Of a stretch of 64,000 nucleotides of DNA, positions 43,932 to 55,861 are shown piece by piece (within the stretch, counting starts at the first letter, position 1; the number at the start of each line of letters is the position of its first letter). The notes below the pieces were generated by a model, which did no database searches, was not told the origin of the DNA, and was given only the letters and a program-made list of their open reading frames with translations. Source of the stretch: Hysterangium stoloniferum (Eukaryota > Basidiomycota > Agaricomycetes > Hysterangiales > Hysterangiaceae); the NCBI GenBank assembly GCA_015178975.1, contig WHVD01000236.1:1-64000 (forward strand), given 5' to 3'. Both the position numbers and the translations under genes were made by a program.

Positions 43932-45939
43932 GGGAAAAACGGTGCCGAGTATATTAACACGATTGCGTATATGATCAAAAAAGCATAAGAACCCCCAAAG
44001 CTACACTGTTATTCCAGGTGAATAAGACGAGACCTACAGAGAAAAGGAAGAGAACTAGTTGAAGCAAAAGCGGGATTCCAGCAACAACTGACTCGAGGTG
44101 CGATTGCTGTGCTCTCTTAACACGAAGGAGACGTTGGCATGCATCACTTGAGCGACTTGCGGTGGATAGAGGAATATACTTCGCCAGCTATTCTCTTGCA
44201 AGTACCGCACAAAGAGCGCCGAAGAGAGTGAGACCGGGACTAGTGAACCACAAATAGTTGACAATGAGGGATGATTTGAAGACATAAAAAGGCTGAGAGG
44301 TATATACAGCGAAGTGATATTGAAGCGCCTGAAGGATTTGGATCTACTTGGAAATCCTTCCTACTTTCGATCAGGAACGCAGTAAGAATTGCTCCAAACA
44401 AACCCGCGTCAACAGCTGATATCTATCAAGGAAAACGTATTAAACATACAAATATTAGAAGTTCGTCGCACACCAACTTGCCATGAGTTGGCAAGTTCCT
44501 TGTCCTCTTTTTCCGTTTACTTCATATATGATGACCATATGGTTGAATCCGATTCGACGTGCTTGTTATAGGGGTTATCGTCCTCGCTTTCTAAGCCATT
44601 ATCGCTACCGGATGCTGCCCCAGTTAAGGGCTTCAAACCTCAACAACGGTTGTGCTCCATTTCAACGCCCGAAACCCGATGGTGCACGAGAATCACATTA
44701 GCTATAATAAATTCGGTGTGGCCGACGAGTGGCGCACGTTAACCAAAGCTAATTTGCCATCTATTATCCTGTTTTATTTCTCCCTCTACCAACCTCCCTT
44801 GCCGGTAGCCTTTTAGGGTATACTGTTCGTAGAAGACTGTACACAATTTTAGTAGATGGGTTTGTAGAAAACTTGACAGTTTTTGTAGAAGACTTTTAGT
44901 CGTGGCAGCCTCCCGGTCAAACAAAAGAGAGTTTAAGGTTTATTCGATTCTGTACCGTGGTTTGGTACCCACATGTACTTATCGTGGCACTGTCTGCATG
45001 TTGGCAATCTACCACTGCCGGTCATTCAAGTTTGAGTCTGAGTCTGAGTTTGGTCGCTCCTGGTTACTTCTGTATCTTTCGATCATCTATTCTAACAATT
45101 ACAAATTAAACGGGGAATGGGCCTGTTAGTCGTCCGTGTGTCCCCTTTGTATCCATTTATTTGATAATCACCCGGACCAAAACAGCACACCTTGACGCAA
45201 AAAAATCGCCCGGGAGATAGGGAGGAAGAATACAAAGTGGTCAACACAATGCCTTCATGCATAGACTAAGTTTGATAGCTTTCCTGTGAAAGTCGGTCCA
45301 GGTTCCGGCGGTCGCTTCGCACGGTGGGATAGTTCAAGTTGCTCAGGTCATAGCAAGTCACTGTGGACTTGAATTCACCGTATGCGTTGCAATGCTTTTT
45401 GTCCCCAAGGGCACGCCATGCCATCACGCAAGAGACCTATACTTACATGTTCCTTGAATGTGCTCTGATCGAACCAAGGCGACTATAGCTAGTCGCCCTT
45501 ATCGATTGGGCACGACGATATGCACGCAATAGATTGAATTGTTTGGTTGCGCTATGAATTTTGTAGTGCACGCTAAAGTGGCGATGAATATATTTTCCGC
45601 TGCAGAGGACCAAAGGATATCCGGCTTCAATAGCGAAGCTACTAACGGGGGCTTAGCGAAGGTCTGTCAATACTAGAAGAGTGAATTAATGATTCGCAAC
45701 TGCTCAAAACCGAATATCTTAGTATGCTGAATATAAGTGAGATAGGTCGATCCTGGAGCGTTAATGTTGGTAATATACAAACTATACAGTGCAGAATAAA
45801 CACAAGGGGCAAAAGGCAACGGCAGAAGCAGAACGTAGAACTTAGAGACCAAAAAGAACATATAAAACGACACATGAACAAGAAAGATATGAGGGGCTCC
45901 TTGGGCTCTGCGAGAGGTACTTTGGTTGATAGTACGTTG
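43932..45939. other. No gene recognised
   Basis: Balanced composition but only short scattered frames. A GAGTCT-type short repeat lies at 45028-45047. Confidence 0.3.
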
Positions 45940-46984
45940 TCAGTTCTTTGAGGTATACGCTGTAAGGGTAATGAAATCAGTAATTGCGTCAGGATAGTCT
46001 GGACGGAGTTCAGTGGCAGGTAAAGTAAAAAACAATGGCTTCTCACAAGAAAGTCCCGAAGCGTAGCATCCGGGAACCCATAGAGGAATCAAGACTGGAT
46101 GGCAAATAATTTGGTCGGATGCGATGGCTAGCGGTGAGTGTAAGCAAGAGTCGGTACCAGTGACAATTAACAATCATCAACTCACAGTTGTATCGTTTCA
46201 AGGAATCGATGTCCTCCGAGCTGATAAGGTGTAGTGATGTCGATACCTATGTAAAATGTCAGAATAATACACATCAAGGGTAAGACCCGAGTAGCCTCAC
46301 TATTGACTTGGCCGAAGAATGCTAAATATGTCGCAGATGCCAAGCCGATACCTACAGAATCTAAGAAGGAAGTTAGAACCGGGAAGACCGGAGCCTTTAG
46401 AGCACTGCGGTCAAATACAGGGAGTGTAGGATTATTAGTCCATATGACATGTGTCGTATGGGGGACAAACTTACATAGTTTTAAATGGTGTATTTCAGCC
46501 GCCTTGACTACATGTTGTATAGCGAACAATCGCTGTCGTCGTGAACCTCTGGCCTGGAGTAATAATCTGTGTTAGAACTAGTACGATTAACATAATTCTG
46601 TACCTACAGCAGCCAGTGTGGACCATTTCACTTGGCGCTGTGATTCCTTTTGCGAACATTCCATGCATTTGACCTTTCTAAGAAAAAATAAAGAGCAACA
46701 TGATCAAGGAAATGCATGAAGATAATGTATTGGGGGCTTACATATGCGAGTCCAGTAAACGCGTCATCCTCATGGTTGCCCATACGCTCCGCAACATGGG
46801 ATCCCATATTATCAGACTTACCGACTTCACACCAAGCTAGGCAATGCAGCGTCAATGTTGCAATAAGGAGTCGCGAGAGCGAAAAGAGGCTAACCGTATC
46901 CTCAAAGATGACAATGTCAGCCTTCAGAGCCCCGCAATTACAAAAAAGAAAAAGAAATGCAAAAAAAATGCAAATGTTGAACAA
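45940..46984 (-). pseudogene. Intron-containing gene or gene remnant, unidentified
   Basis: Minus-strand exon candidates: one ending at 46742 (with GNHEDDAFTGLAY) joined in phase over a 64-nt intron (46678-46741, GTAAGC to CTTAG) to 46677-46614 (KGQMHGMFAKGITAPSEMV), then about 46560-46470 (RQRLFAIQHVVKAAEI), and hydrophobic pieces around 46400-46190 suggesting membrane segments. I could not carry one frame through to 45940. A similar piece of DNA lies at 58350-58480. Family not recognised. Confidence 0.4.
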
Positions 46985-47044
46985 AAATAAAAAGTAGTGG
47001 GGAAACGAGAATAAAAAAATAAAATAAAAAGGTTCAGGCCCGTC

Positions 47045-49920
47045 TCATCCCACTTTCCTCCTCATAGGTAACGGCAAAATTTTCCCCTGAGTTTGTATAG
47101 GTGAGGTCTCGTCCCGAGAACGCTCGGGCGCAAGTGGCGGCGGGGATGGGGGCGGCGCGACCACAGCCTGAGCCAATGGGTGGGGCTCTCCATTGTCAGG
47201 AATATCCATCGCGGGTCCTCCGTCAGAAACGGCAGCTTTCTTTTTCTTCTTCTTCTTCTTTTTCTTCTTGCCGTCGCTCGTCGCCGGTTCGGCCGCTGCC
47301 TGTTCGGAAACTGGCTCATCGACTCCCGACTGTTCCTCGGCCTTCTCCCCTTCTTCAGGGATCTCTTCAGTTTCAGCTGGCCGGAGAACGGCACTAGGAG
47401 AGATCTCCGCGCCTTGCTGGTCTTCTGTGTCCCTCCCTGCCGGAAGACCCGGGCCAACCTGTAAAGTGAGTTGTTATCCCGTCAATCAGTAATCCATCAA
47501 CGGACAATGCCATAAGCCATGACTTACCGAATCTCCAGAACGATTCATTGATATGTTCACCATTGCCCACATATTTTGAACGCTGTCAATGAGTATATGG
47601 ACTGTATCTAAAGACTCGAATACAAGGAACACTCACGCCGCGGTATATTCCAGCATGGGATCATAACTTTCTGGAGGCATCCCACGGCTTTGTTTCTCTT
47701 CTGTTTGTTCGACTACAGAAAGACTTGGTTCGCTCGGCGGGTTTTGGGCCACCTATAGGGATGTTTCAGATTATTATTATTATGGTACCCTATAGTCCGA
47801 TGAACCTACACTTACAACATTCCTCCCGATGATGTCCATGAACTCATTCATGGCTCCAGGAAGTGTTCTAAGACTTCCAAATGCGATAAGGCGCTAGATG
47901 AACGATTCAGAAAAAAATCACACTTACGCAACAGATCCATCATCACCCCCAAATTCTGGGCCTATGTTGGTATGTCCCACTGTTGGACTTGCGGAAACGG
48001 TCGAGGCCACGGCCGCACCCACAAACGAATCCGTCATAGATCCTTCTTTGGCGGGTACAGGCGCATAGTTGTTTTTTAGCATATCTACTCCCTCGGCTCG
48101 CTCAAGAACGACGTTTTGAGGAATGTCCACTTCCCTCTGTTCTTCGGTTTCCTTGCTGGCCGGAAGATTCACCTCGCTCGTCAGATTCGAGCCAACCTGT
48201 AAAACGATATGTTATTCGTCAATTTGTGCCATATCAACAAAGAATTATATAAGCCTTCACTCACACAATTCACAGAGCAATTTATGAACACGTTCGCGGC
48301 TGGAACCACATCTTCAATGCTGTTAAATGACATAAGACACTAACTAAACGATTTGGATACGAAGGGAACTCACACAATGACTTTTTCTTCAGTGTGGGCT
48401 GGCTTAAGATCAACTTCTGGAAGCCTTGATATGCTTCCAGAAGTTGATCTTAAGCCAGCCCACACTGAAGAAAAAGTCATTGTGTGAGTTCCCTTCGTAT
48501 CCAGATCGTTTAGTTAGTGTCTTATGTCCCTGCAACCAATATTCAATGAGAATTAAAACTTTAATAAGATGGGACTCACAACTGTGGGCGTGTTGCGATC
48601 TGTGGTGAATACTGGAGCCCCAGACTCATATCCATAAGTGATTGGCATATATCTGGGATTTTGTTCACATATTCCGAACCAACTAAAATGTTGAAGATCT
48701 CTGTCGCTATGGCGGCATGGTCGTCCCATGTACTTCCTTCGCCCCAGGTAAATATTGGCGGAAGGGCAACGACACGATAAACGGTGCGTCCGGTGTAACG
48801 CAAAATTCCATCTAGTTCATCCTCATCCAGATATCTGCACAACACATTTCAAACCTGATTACAAGGATAGCTAGTAACCAGACGCATACTGAGGTGTCCA
48901 GGGCGAAGGCAGGTCTCCATGAAAGGACTTGTCTAAAAAGAGGTGCATTTTGTTTCCAAGTTCATATATGAAGCAAATTTTGATTAGCTCACCTTTTTCC
49001 TTATCGTCACCGCTGTACAAATACTCTGTTATATCATTTTATTCGGATAAATAGAGTATAACTTACGTTGTCGGCCTCTCATGCTCTGTGATACCAACTG
49101 GTACAGACTTTGATCCTAAATTTCATAAGCGTTAATCTCCACAATGACAAAGGCTAAGAGATAAGTAGCCCATTACCTTCTCCGACTGTCTGATCATCCA
49201 TCTCTTCAATGTTCACTAAGGTAGCATCAGTGCTCGCAAACGATGAATCGACTTCACATGGCACATCGTGAATGCAGGGAACTGCTGGGGGCATTTCCGG
49301 AAGTGTCTCAGACGTACCTGCGTTGGGCATGCGTTCAGCTTTTCATCCCAGAAATCTCACAAAGGAATGCTTTAAAACGTACCAAAGGCCATGACATGGA
49401 GATCCTTATCACTGGGAGGTTGCGATTGTTCCGGTACAGCACGTTCCATGAAGTCGAGGATGTTCGCAATAGGTCGTTTACCAAGTGCAGATGGGCTTGG
49501 GGCGGATGTGGGGTGATCTGTTTGTATGCTGATATCAACAAGAACCTTTTTGGGCGTGGCGGGATGATTGCTGTCACTGAACTCTGGACCATCTTCTTGG
49601 GTGGGAGCGATATTGGCATTGAGTATTTTAATAATACCATTAATAAATATAGGAAACAAACCGGAATGTGCCGTGTTGTTACCGATTATGTAGCGCTGGG
49701 GAAGGGTGGGGAGAGGTATATATTGTTGTTTTACTGTAAGGTAAGTAGATATATTCAAGACAAGTGTTCCTGAACGAACCTAACACCCCACCATCTGATC
49801 TTACCTGCCCGGTGCCGTCAATACCTTTCGCCGCTTCCGCTTCCTGGTTCTTCACATCTGAGATCGACTATTTCTGCATTGCCGACCTTAATATTACCTT
49901 TTTCCTTTCTGATTCCGCGA
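47045..49920 (-). CDS. Intron-rich hypothetical protein gene with duplicated exons
   Basis: 3' half modelled with confidence: exons 48374 (donor side) upward unresolved, then 48319-48265, 48196-47928, 47867-47816, 47752-47637, 47582-47528, 47458-47045 (stop TGA at 47047-47045), all in phase with 52-73 nt GT-AG introns. The last exon has an acidic stretch, a Lys tract of eleven or twelve residues (near 47240-47275) and a Pro-rich end: a likely disordered, possibly nuclear protein. Upstream exon candidates: 48834-48580 (LDEDELDGILRYTGRTVYRV, the only globular-looking part), about 49320-49180 and 49760-49390, and 49880-49810 (SDVKNQEAEAAKGIDG). The 5' end is unknown. The 55-nt exon and the one after it occur twice. 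Family not recognised. Confidence 0.55.
48329..48528. repeat. Near-perfect palindrome, 96-bp arms
   Basis: Arms 48329-48424 and 48433-48528 with an 8-base centre and about one mismatch (GATTTGG versus GATCTGG). The left arm contains an exon end (LPEVDLKPAHTEEKVI) and its donor GTGAGT on the minus strand; the right arm is its inverted duplicate. Confidence 0.92.
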
Positions 49921-50199
49921 CAGCAATGCCATGGACCGGTGCGTAGTGCGATAAGCGATGATCAATCAGAGCTTCCTTGCATCGAAAAACGCGTTTTGTC
50001 GGGGTGTATTTCGTCGCCGACAGAACCGCATCGTCCTCCACTACCCCAATCCCCGTCCGCGAAATAGATGGGCTTCCAACAAGCCAGTCGCGTTAGCCTT
50101 CACCGAGCCCGCCGCCGCCGGCGCTTCCTGGTAGTCAGTGCACCCATGTGCTCGAGGCTACCCACACGAGGTAGGCATGGACTGTTGTACAATCCGTGA

Positions 50200-51650
50200 T
50201 GACCCCCCTTTGGTGGAAACTCCGGAAGGCCTCGTCGCGATGAATATAGTTTGCGGGACAACCCTGAGCTTCTGGAGCTCGACGCCAGACGTCGTTTGCG
50301 CCATTGCTTCTGGTTCTGGTTCGTTCGACCGTGTAGTAAACCTAGATCATGTCAGTCTCATATGTCGACCAGTTTCCTTGATATATCTCACCTTGATAGC
50401 ACATTGGAAAGTTTAATGATATAGTCACGAACTGCTAAAAGTTTGATCTCGTCAGTAGAAGTCATCCCAAGCTTTTGAAGCTTGGAGATATTAGCTTTAT
50501 CCCTGTATTATCATTCAGGAATAGAACAGATAGAATAACTGGTCACATACTCTTCTGCCCGGTGTGCATCTGTACGAGTGGTTCCTGACTTTCTATTGGA
50601 TATCAAAGTCTCCCTGGGCGTCTCAGTCTTCCGGAACGGTCTTGCCTTTTGAGCTTTGAGCTTTCCAGAAAATATTTTTATCGGCTTTCATCGCCCAAAG
50701 CACTGCCGCATCGAACACTTGGGGTGAAAGCTGTATGAAAGATGTGGTGAGCTGATAGATATAGGAGCAATTTGTAGTGATCCAATAACATACAGGAGTT
50801 TTCAACGTTAAAAGGAGACTTCCTCGCTTATACTTCGCAGATCCGAACGCAAGAAATGTTTTAAAGAAGGATATAGTATACACCAGACTTCTGCTGAGGG
50901 CAACCTCTTCGTTGCTCCTGCAATAAATGCGGAGGCGCCTAAATTTCCTTGAATGTTATTCGTATTCAACAAAATACTGGCAGGACACACCTTCTCTGAT
51001 CCATATATTCAAATGATAAAGGAAGCCCAAAGTAGCACTCATGAGTTCCCACAGACGCATTCTTTGGAAAAGACCCAGTTCACAAAGACTTGTCAACGAA
51101 GTGAGAACACGAGCGACAACAGTTTCTCCATCGTCTTCAAAGAACAGCACTTGTCAATAAAAGACATTAAAGGAGGAAAATAGTTTTACCAGATAAAGCT
51201 TGGATCATCAATGGAAATAAGCTTCGACCGCCAACACACGCCGCAACATCAACAATCGTCTCGAAAAATGCCTACCGCAGAAGCCAATCTCGATCATTGA
51301 GATATGTGATCATGTGCCCCGAGCAATACATCATTAGTATTCTGCCGTCCAAGGAAAACACAGAGCGAAGAGACGTTAATATGTACAGTGCGTTTCACGA
51401 CACTGAGTCGATCAATAATGAAAGTAATAAGTCTTGAATGGATGATTGTAAGTCTTGTAGACTGGCATCGTAAGAAACCTAGATAAAGACGCATCTGAGC
51501 ATCAAAAAGGACAGAAATACTATTTTCTCTCACCTCGTGAAGTGCATTTGGATCATCAATGGAAATAAGTTTCAACCGCCAGCACACGCCACAACATCAA
51601 CAATCGTCTCTAAAAATGCCTACCGCAGAAGCCAATCTCTAATGATCATG
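50200..51650 (-). pseudogene. VPS15-like (PI3-kinase regulatory subunit) pseudogene fragment
   Basis: Known: VPS15 is a kinase-HEAT-WD40 protein that activates the VPS34 lipid kinase in vacuolar sorting and autophagy. Seen here, minus strand, only the HEAT and linker part: VVKRTVHINVSSLCVFLGRQ (about 51395-51335), NDRDWLLR then AFFETIVDVAACVGGRSL (51300-51215), RVLTSLTSLCELGLFQRMRL and LWELMSATLGFLYHLNIWI (51110-50995), RLPSAEVWCILYPSLKHFLR (50910-50840), LSPQVFDAAVLWAMKADK (50730-50680), KLQKLGMTSTDEIKLLAVRD (50485-50425) and GVELQKLRVVPQTIFIATRP (50290-50230). An in-frame TAG at 51274-51272 follows WLLR, and frame breaks lie near 50825 and 50660. Short introns are retained (for example 50989-50944), so it is a decayed genomic duplicate, not a retrocopy. 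Kinase and WD40 parts are absent. Confidence 0.82.
51206..51641. repeat. Direct repeat inside the VPS15 pseudogene
   Basis: 51206-51294 and 51551-51641 are about 90% alike (TCATCAATGGAAATAAG, ACATCAACAATCGTCTC, TGCCTACCGCAGAAGCC). Both carry the RDWLLR/ETIVDV exon segment, so the duplication of about 345 bp arose inside the gene copy. Confidence 0.85.
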
Positions 51651-51800
51651 AGGACACAAAATCAAGATAATAAATTAATAATACCCATATCACTTGCATT
51701 AATGTTCGCAAGCCTGCATTTCCAACAATATTACAGAGCAGACAGAAACAGCTTGTTTGAAACATTGTAGCGGGTGGCAGTCAATAACATGGTCATGTGA

Positions 51801-52423
51801 CGTGGGCCCTGGAGCGCGCGAAGGCTCGCTCTCTGAGCCTTTGGCGCAAAGACTGGCTTGGCCTCCCCCACACCAATGCTGCCGCCATTTCACTACACAA
51901 ACCTCCCGCCCTGCACCTCTCGAAGTTCCACAAGGAATACGGAGGGCCCCACCGCACTCACACCCGCATCATCCAGGCCATCACGGGCCATGTATTCTAC
52001 GGTGCCTACTGCCACCGTTTTCTCCCCGACCTCCCATCATCCTGCCCCTGCGGCACATCACCCATTCAGTCCCGCCTTCACATATTAACCGAGTGCCCCC
52101 TCTACGAGGAACACCGCCACCTCCTGCTCGCCGCCTCTCAGGACCTGTCCCCCTCCGCCATCCCCAGAACCCACAAAGGAATCACCCCCCTAGCAAAGTT
52201 CATCGACGCCTCCAACACCTTTGGCAAGTCGTAGCCCCCCCTTTTGGTCCCCATCTCTCCCTTCCGCCCCTTTCCCCCTCCTTACAATTGACCCTCATAC
52301 CCACACCTACTCGCCCCGGCATCTACATACATTTATCTACCTACCCTTAGGGTCCCTGTTCCCAACCGCTATGTATCTTAGTTATGCGATGCGGTATATA
52401 AATGTATTAAAAAGAAAAGAAAA
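51801..52423 (+). mobile_element. LINE, 5'-truncated 3' end with target duplication
   Basis: Perfect 15-bp target duplication AACATGGTCATGTGA at 51786-51800 and 52424-52438 encloses an insertion ending in an A-rich tail (TTAAAAAGAAAAGAAAA). The insert encodes the last 145 or so codons of a LINE ORF2 (51797-52234): WRKDWLGLP, HRTHTRIIQAITGH, then CPCG...H...CP, the zinc-knuckle-like end found after the reverse transcriptase/RNase H of fungal LINEs. The frame is open to its stop. 5' truncation is normal for target-primed insertion. The intact target duplication suggests a fairly recent event. Confidence 0.88.
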
Positions 52424-52438
52424 AACATGGTCATGTGA

Positions 52439-53360
52439 TTGAACCGTGTATCATGCTCTAGCATTACTTACTCTCATTTCCTTCCTTGAACTGTCTCTTA
52501 CAACTTTCTTTCTTACCACCATGTTAACTCAATATGACTCAATTTAATTGCCACACCACTTCAGTCTTCTCTCCAACTGAACTAGGCCCAGTGGCCACGA
52601 CATTTAAGATGATTATTGGATGTTTTTTCAACCCCCATTTAGCATTTCTGAAGCTTTTCATTGCTTATCACTTACTTTATATAGCATGAACCTAACCCTC
52701 CCTGCTCCCTCCTATGAGATCCCATATGGACCTACCTTACCCGCACCTACTGCTTCAAAAAGGACCTAGCCCAAGAAGGAAAAAACGATGGAACTGTCAA
52801 AGACAATTACAGCATGTACAATTTTTTCATTGCGTTTGTCTCTGTGGTCTGACAAAACAAAAATAGTAATCTTAATGCACTAATTACCTTAAAAGAGCAC
52901 CTGGTACGACAGCAGCTGAGTTCAAGAAGGTTTTCAATAATATTAACAAGGAGACACGAAAGGTATGTCAATCGCGATTTAAACTTATGAAATTTATGAA
53001 ATTATGTCATCTTCTAGAAGTACGATGTGCTTGCTAAGGAACAAAGAAAAATTCTCATCGTTGTTGCCAACTAATCGATGCATAAAGTCAGACGTTTTTT
53101 CTTCATCTTTCACCTTAATCTCGCCTCACTAACTAAACGTCGTTTTTTTTTATAATAGATTCACTCACAAATATGTTTATTTCTCAAAAGATGAAAATCG
53201 GCAGAGCAGGAAATGGCGAGTATCCAGAGCTCAGATGGACACAGTAGACAGAATATACCAGAACAAATATGTATTATAGCAGAATTAATAATTAACTAGC
53301 AATTTAAAACATCTACAACATGCAATAGACCACCTCAGACCACACCAACTAGAGCTAGAA
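52439..53360. other. No gene firmly recognised
   Basis: A possible two-exon remnant on the plus strand, about 52880-53074 (AAEFKKVFNNINKETRK, intron from GTATGTC, KYDVLAKEQRK), resembles the end of an HMG-box-like helix but is too short to assign. Confidence 0.3.
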
Positions 53361-53760
53361 GCGCTCAGCATTTTGATTGAGTTTACAAATTTCGGACAGA
53401 GAACGTGTCAGCAGAGAGCAGCAGATCTTCTGGAGAGTGGCCAAAATCTGGAAATATCTGGATCCAATCTGCTCTTCAGTTCTCAGCAGATTCCCATGGA
53501 CAATAACCAGATCCTTCCAGAGGTTTTCACTGGGGTTCAATATGTCAGGCCCAGATGTACAGATATCCGTGCAATAGGCGTATTCTGCAATCTCTGTAGG
53601 TGAAATCTGCCCTAGGATTCCTGGGGGACAATGGTAGGCAATCTTACAATAAAGTCTTGGCCAGAGGATTTCCCAAAGAGACACAGGGGGAAAGGGGGGA
53701 GCACTGCACATAAGCAGAAGCCAAGTTCTACCCATCATCAGACTCCATGGCTGTTCTTTT
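53361..53760 (-). repeat. Degenerate LTR-like remnant
   Basis: Carries the conserved LTR block (53699-53730, GCACATAAGCAGAAGCCAAG variant). Boundaries not recognised. Confidence 0.4.
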
Positions 53761-54639
53761 CCAGTAACATCTATGGGGATGAGGGTGATCAAAAGCATTC
53801 ATCATGGAGAGCCGAAGTTTGGCTTAAACATGCAGATAGTTATTTGGTGTTCATGATATATGTAGACTACAAGTGATAGATTCCGCCTTCGTCTTGTTGT
53901 ATGGACGTCAACAAAACCCGATCCAGCAGGTTTCCCTGCTGGACTCGGTCCACGACTTGTCGGCTTCGGTGATCGTTGATCTCGGGTTGAAACCTCCCTC
54001 CCCTGACAGGTGTACTGGCCAACCGTATACTACCCACCATTGGGTCTCAAGATTCTCAGAGTTCGATGTTGGTCGGCACGAATCCAGTATCTTATCACTC
54101 CCTTCGGCTCTCAGGCTTAGTAGTAGACTCCTAATCGGTAATTCTGGATGGGCGAAACGGTAGCGGTAGCGATATCCCCCTGATGAGAGCTTTCGTCGGC
54201 CCGAAACCGTTATCCACCCTCTACCTTAGCTGACAAAGTTCGATCTTCGGAGACAACAGATTGCGGCGAGTGATAAGGTGGCGGTCTGCCCAGCGGCGCT
54301 CTGGTGGACGCTGGTGATCAGGCGTTGCCTTGGTCACTGTGCTATCTCGTCTAAGTATGACCAGGAGTGGAGATGTAGTCTTCGGTCGAGGAATTCCCGG
54401 AAAACAAATATCTTTATGCGGCCATACCAACCACAAGAAATAATTTGCTTCACGAAGGTGAATCGGATCGTACACGTCCCGACTTCCAGAGTCCAGAGTA
54501 AAACCCTGTCTAATAGCCGATATCATTAATTATTTTCTTCACATAGTCTCGGATCCACGAAATTTTTGATACGGGACGACACGGAGGGGGAACCCCAGGG
54601 TGTTGTGTGCGTAATGTGTAAAGTATGCCAACATAAATA
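53761..54639. other. No gene recognised
   Basis: More GC-balanced than its surroundings; only short frames. Confidence 0.25.
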
Positions 54640-55340
54640 GCCGTTCTTTTTGATAGTATTGTAGCCACCCATGGCTTAGGTGGTAACCGAGAAAGCTCCT
54701 GGGCAACACTTTCTGGCTTCGAGATTTTCTTCCGCGTGACCTCCCTAACACAAGAATCGTAACCTATGGCTACGATTCGGCGAGAGCCAGTGTGCAGCTG
54801 TCGGTTCGAGCTATACGCGACCATGCGGATGATCTCATCAACCAACTTGCGAAGGATAGGCGAAATTCAGAGAGCAGGTAACGTTCCTTTCACTGTACGC
54901 AATGTATTGTCTTATATATTAAGATAGGACCGCTGGATCATTGTCGTGGCGCATGGCCTAGGAGGAATTATTCTCAAATTTGTATGTGCAATCAGTGCCT
55001 TTCCTTGAACATAATTCACATAAAATAAAATACATCGAAGGTCCTAATTATCGCGAATAAAGCGCGTGCTCAATATTTAGTAGAGCGCGGGTCAATCGCG
55101 GATAATGCTCTTGCTCAAATAGTAGAGCGATGTCAATCGCCACATCAACGACCGGCCTTGTTTTCTTGGGAACTCCATATCAAATATTAGATAATATTGA
55201 TTTAATTCTTGTTCTCCTTAATATTCCATCTCGACTACGGCCCACAAACAAGAAGTTAGCGCAACATCTCACGGCAACATCAAATGCGTGGGAAAACCGA
55301 CTCGCTCAGTTTTGTAGTCATCCTCCGTTTTGGAATTGAA
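54640..55340 (+). pseudogene. Alpha/beta-hydrolase (DUF676/SERAC1-like) domain fragment, NLR-associated type
   Basis: Seen on the plus strand: VLFDSIVATHGLGGN (54642-54690), then in another frame WLRDFLPRDLPNTRIVTYGY (54713-54770) with DSARASVQLSVRAIRDHADD after it, an intron-like gap (54880-54925, GTAACG to ATAG), RWIIVVAHGLGGIILKF (54930-54980), a second gap ending TCGAAG, then VLIIANKARAQYLV and GLVFLGTPY (55151-55180). This order (HGLGG, RIxTYGYDS, xxHSLGG, IxFLGTPH) is the N-terminal hydrolase of many fungal NACHT/NB-ARC-type proteins. The nucleophile position reads Gly (AHGLGG), and the frame change before WLRDFL plus the lack of any nucleotide-binding domain downstream suggest a decayed fragment. 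Confidence 0.65.
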
Positions 55341-55861
55341 CTTGGACATGCTGGTATAGGTTTTATAGAGGCCAATCGCTCTCACATTGTCGAAGCCAGG
55401 AACATTTTCCGCATTAACTATAATCCGACGTGTCAGGTTATTCATTTATAATAAAGGGAATATAACCTATCGCTTCTGGCAACCTTTGCAGATTAGGTTA
55501 GGATCAATGCATAGAATGAGGCTGTAGGGTACGGTCAAGCAATGAAATTATATGGACAAGTACGTGGATACCGAGGTCGGGAGGGTCATCACTACTGCCA
55601 TGTAGGAATGGCATGATATCTCTCAAGACACCTATACATGGAACCACAAAGCAACAAGGTGTATTGAGATGTGGGTGGTGAGTTGCAAACAGGTGTTCGG
55701 ATTTGGTTTAAAAAGTAGGCTGAAGCAATGTTACACCACAGCACGTGTCTTGTGAAAGCGTCAGGTGGTCAACCGGGAAGAATAATCAACTAATAAACCC
55801 TCCCCATCATTATATATGGTCGTATCATGCCTGATTAAATCAAATGTGAACTTTAGTCTGT
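55341..55861. other. No gene recognised
   Basis: May contain further decay products of the hydrolase gene; no motif seen. Confidence 0.25.

Noticed and set aside
47101-47492. Plus-strand Phe/Leu- and Ser-rich frames
   Set aside because: Antisense of the Lys tract and Pro-rich last exon of the minus-strand gene.
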